DNA from: Eubacterium_U album
GTDB taxonomy: Bacteria > Bacillota > Clostridia > Lachnospirales > Lachnospiraceae
Direction of reading: 5' to 3'
DNA length: 64,000 nt
Assembly: GCF_025336545.1 (NCBI RefSeq)
Contig: NZ_JAODBU010000003.1
Span: 1-64,000, forward strand
Made by a program: the position numbers and the translations under genes. Position 1 is the stretch's first letter. Each line of letters opens with the position of its first letter. Below, piece by piece: positions 63,243 to 64,000 of this stretch. The notes beneath the pieces are model-generated. The model made no database searches. It was not told where the DNA came from and saw nothing but the letters and a program-made list of their open reading frames with translations.

Positions 63243-63320
63243 GGAAACAAAATGAACGAAGTTCATTTTCTATAAATGTTTCCGACGAATAGCCGCTGAC
63301 CGAAGGGCGGGGGCAATACA
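63243..63320 (+). promoter_or_regulatory. Structured leader element, copy 3 (Ser/Thr kinase gene)
   Basis: Outer helix GGAAACA (63243-63249) / TGTTTCC (63277-63283). Inner hairpin AAATGAAC-GAA-GTTCATTT (63250-63268), perfect. Then GACGAATAGCCGCTGACCG and GGGGGCAATACA. It ends 19 bases before the kinase ATG. A seven-codon frame MNEVHFL with AGGAGG upstream lies inside (63252-63275). Confidence 0.75.
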
Positions 63321-63339
63321 TATTATTCAGGAGATAAAG

Positions 63340-64000
63340 ATGGACTCTATTATAGGCAGAACAATACTTGGATATAAGGTTATAGAGAGAATAGGTGCAG
63401 GCGGATTTGGTGATGTCTACAAAGTTGAAAGAAACAACATTATAGGTAATGTAACAAGAGCTTTGAAAGTCATCACTTTGCCAAGAGACAATGAATATAT
63501 AGAAATATTAAATTCAATGGGTGGCGATAGGGAAAAAGCCGATACATATTTTCATAAAGAATTAGACAGGGTTGTAAATGAAATTCGTGTGTTTTCCATG
63601 ATTTCTGAAAAAGACAACCACCATATTGTTTCGTACTATGAAAGCGATGTAGAAAAGGTTGGCGAATATAAATACAACATATACATTCTTATGGAATTTT
63701 TGACTCCAATTGACAAATGGATGCAAAATAACAACATAACAGTAGAAAATGCACTAGACATAGGAATCGGAGTAGCTGATGCTTTGGACATTTGCCATAA
63801 AAACGGAATAATTCACAGAGATATTAAATTAAGCAACATATTTGTATCTAAGGATGGAGTATTTAAAATAGGTGATTTCGGTGTATCTAAAAATATAAAT
63901 AATGCAACTATGGCAAAGACAATCAAAGGAACACCAAATTATATAGCACCTGAGGTTTACATAGGAAAAAGCAAATATGATAGTTCAGTAGATAATTATT
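63340..64000 (+). CDS. Serine/threonine protein kinase (partial, runs off window)
   Basis: Hanks-type kinase; the first ~220 residues are visible. Glycine loop IGAGGFGDVYKV (residues 18-29), catalytic lysine K43 in ALKVI, catalytic loop HRDIKLSNIF near residue 158, metal-binding GDFGVSK near 180, and GTPNYIAPEVY are all intact, so it should be active. An insertion of about 30 residues sits after the lysine (DREKADTYFHKELDRVVNE). CAGGAG precedes the ATG. It is preceded by the structured leader element and by the Sel1/HTH/secreted gene run. The C-terminal domains are beyond the window. Confidence 0.93.
   Translation, partial: MDSIIGRTILGYKVIERIGAGGFGDVYKVERNNIIGNVTRALKVITLPRDNEYIEILNSMGGDREKADTYFHKELDRVVNEIRVFSMISEKDNHHIVSYYESDVEKVGEYKYNIYILMEFLTPIDKWMQNNNITVENALDIGIGVADALDICHKNGIIHRDIKLSNIFVSKDGVFKIGDFGVSKNINNATMAKTIKGTPNYIAPEVYIGKSKYDSSVDNY

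Overview
The window looks like a chromosomal segment of a low-G+C Gram-positive Clostridia member, most likely a gut Lachnospiraceae. The evidence is the AT-rich coding sequence with strong AGGAGG-type ribosome sites and occasional TTG/GTG starts, a large Alu-domain-bearing SRP RNA, a leucine T-box, MecA, KtrAB, split two-subunit transketolase, a BspA-type leucine-rich repeat protein, a spore-type GH18 protein and an Amt-PII fusion. No tRNA, rRNA, CRISPR array, prophage or complete insertion sequence was seen. The genus is inferred from gene content, not proven.

Layout. 0.2-4.1 kb: a two-component system divergent from a CXXC peptide / polyferredoxin / TlpA-like lipoprotein cassette; this part is visibly richer in G+C than the rest and may be imported. 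4.2-12.5 kb: a secreted LRR protein, the polyphosphate pair ppx-ppk1, a secreted CBM56-GH64 beta-1,3-glucanase and a CDP-alcohol phosphatidyltransferase. 12.5-20.2 kb: dnaE, KtrB/KtrA potassium uptake, an rRNA methyltransferase, a long nested inverted repeat and mecA. 20.7-25.9 kb: a BspA-like surface protein, a GH18 lipoprotein, a small conserved protein and tadA. 25.9-31.1 kb: SRP RNA, a GT-C membrane protein, and dnaX-ybaB-recR. 31-39.5 kb: a giant acidic TPR/P-loop protein, transketolase halves and amt-PII. 39.7-45.7 kb: LytTR/LiaF-like pair, SPFH plus ribbon-helix-helix pair, a sigma-like protein lacking region 4, an NTF2-like anchored protein and a flavin reductase. 45.8-50.2 kb: dinB, a divergent shikimate-kinase-like protein, an M23 peptidase and murA. 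50.4-53.8 kb: a leucine T-box in front of a LeuA fused to an AraC-type DNA-binding domain, then a lipoprotein. 54.4-64 kb: REC-GGDEF-REC, a sodium/solute symporter, purC, an Rpn-type nuclease, and a Sel1 / HTH / secreted Fn3 / Ser-Thr kinase cluster that runs off the end.

Two items stand out. First, a ~78-nt structured element occurs three times (12476-12553, 52850-52929, 63243-63320), each time 19-23 nt upstream of a start codon (dnaE, a lipoprotein gene, a Ser/Thr kinase gene). Its two helices are preserved by compensatory changes, so it is a strong candidate for a cis-regulatory RNA family. Second, the LeuA-AraC fusion joins a leucine-feedback domain directly to a DNA-binding module behind a leucine T-box. 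Several genes (amt, murA, the GGDEF gene) also have a promoter followed by an intrinsic terminator before the coding region, which suggests leader attenuation or short RNAs.

Many gene starts given here were chosen by ribosome-site position and are shorter than the longest open frame; each choice is explained in its entry. All functional names are from motif reading by eye, without database searches.
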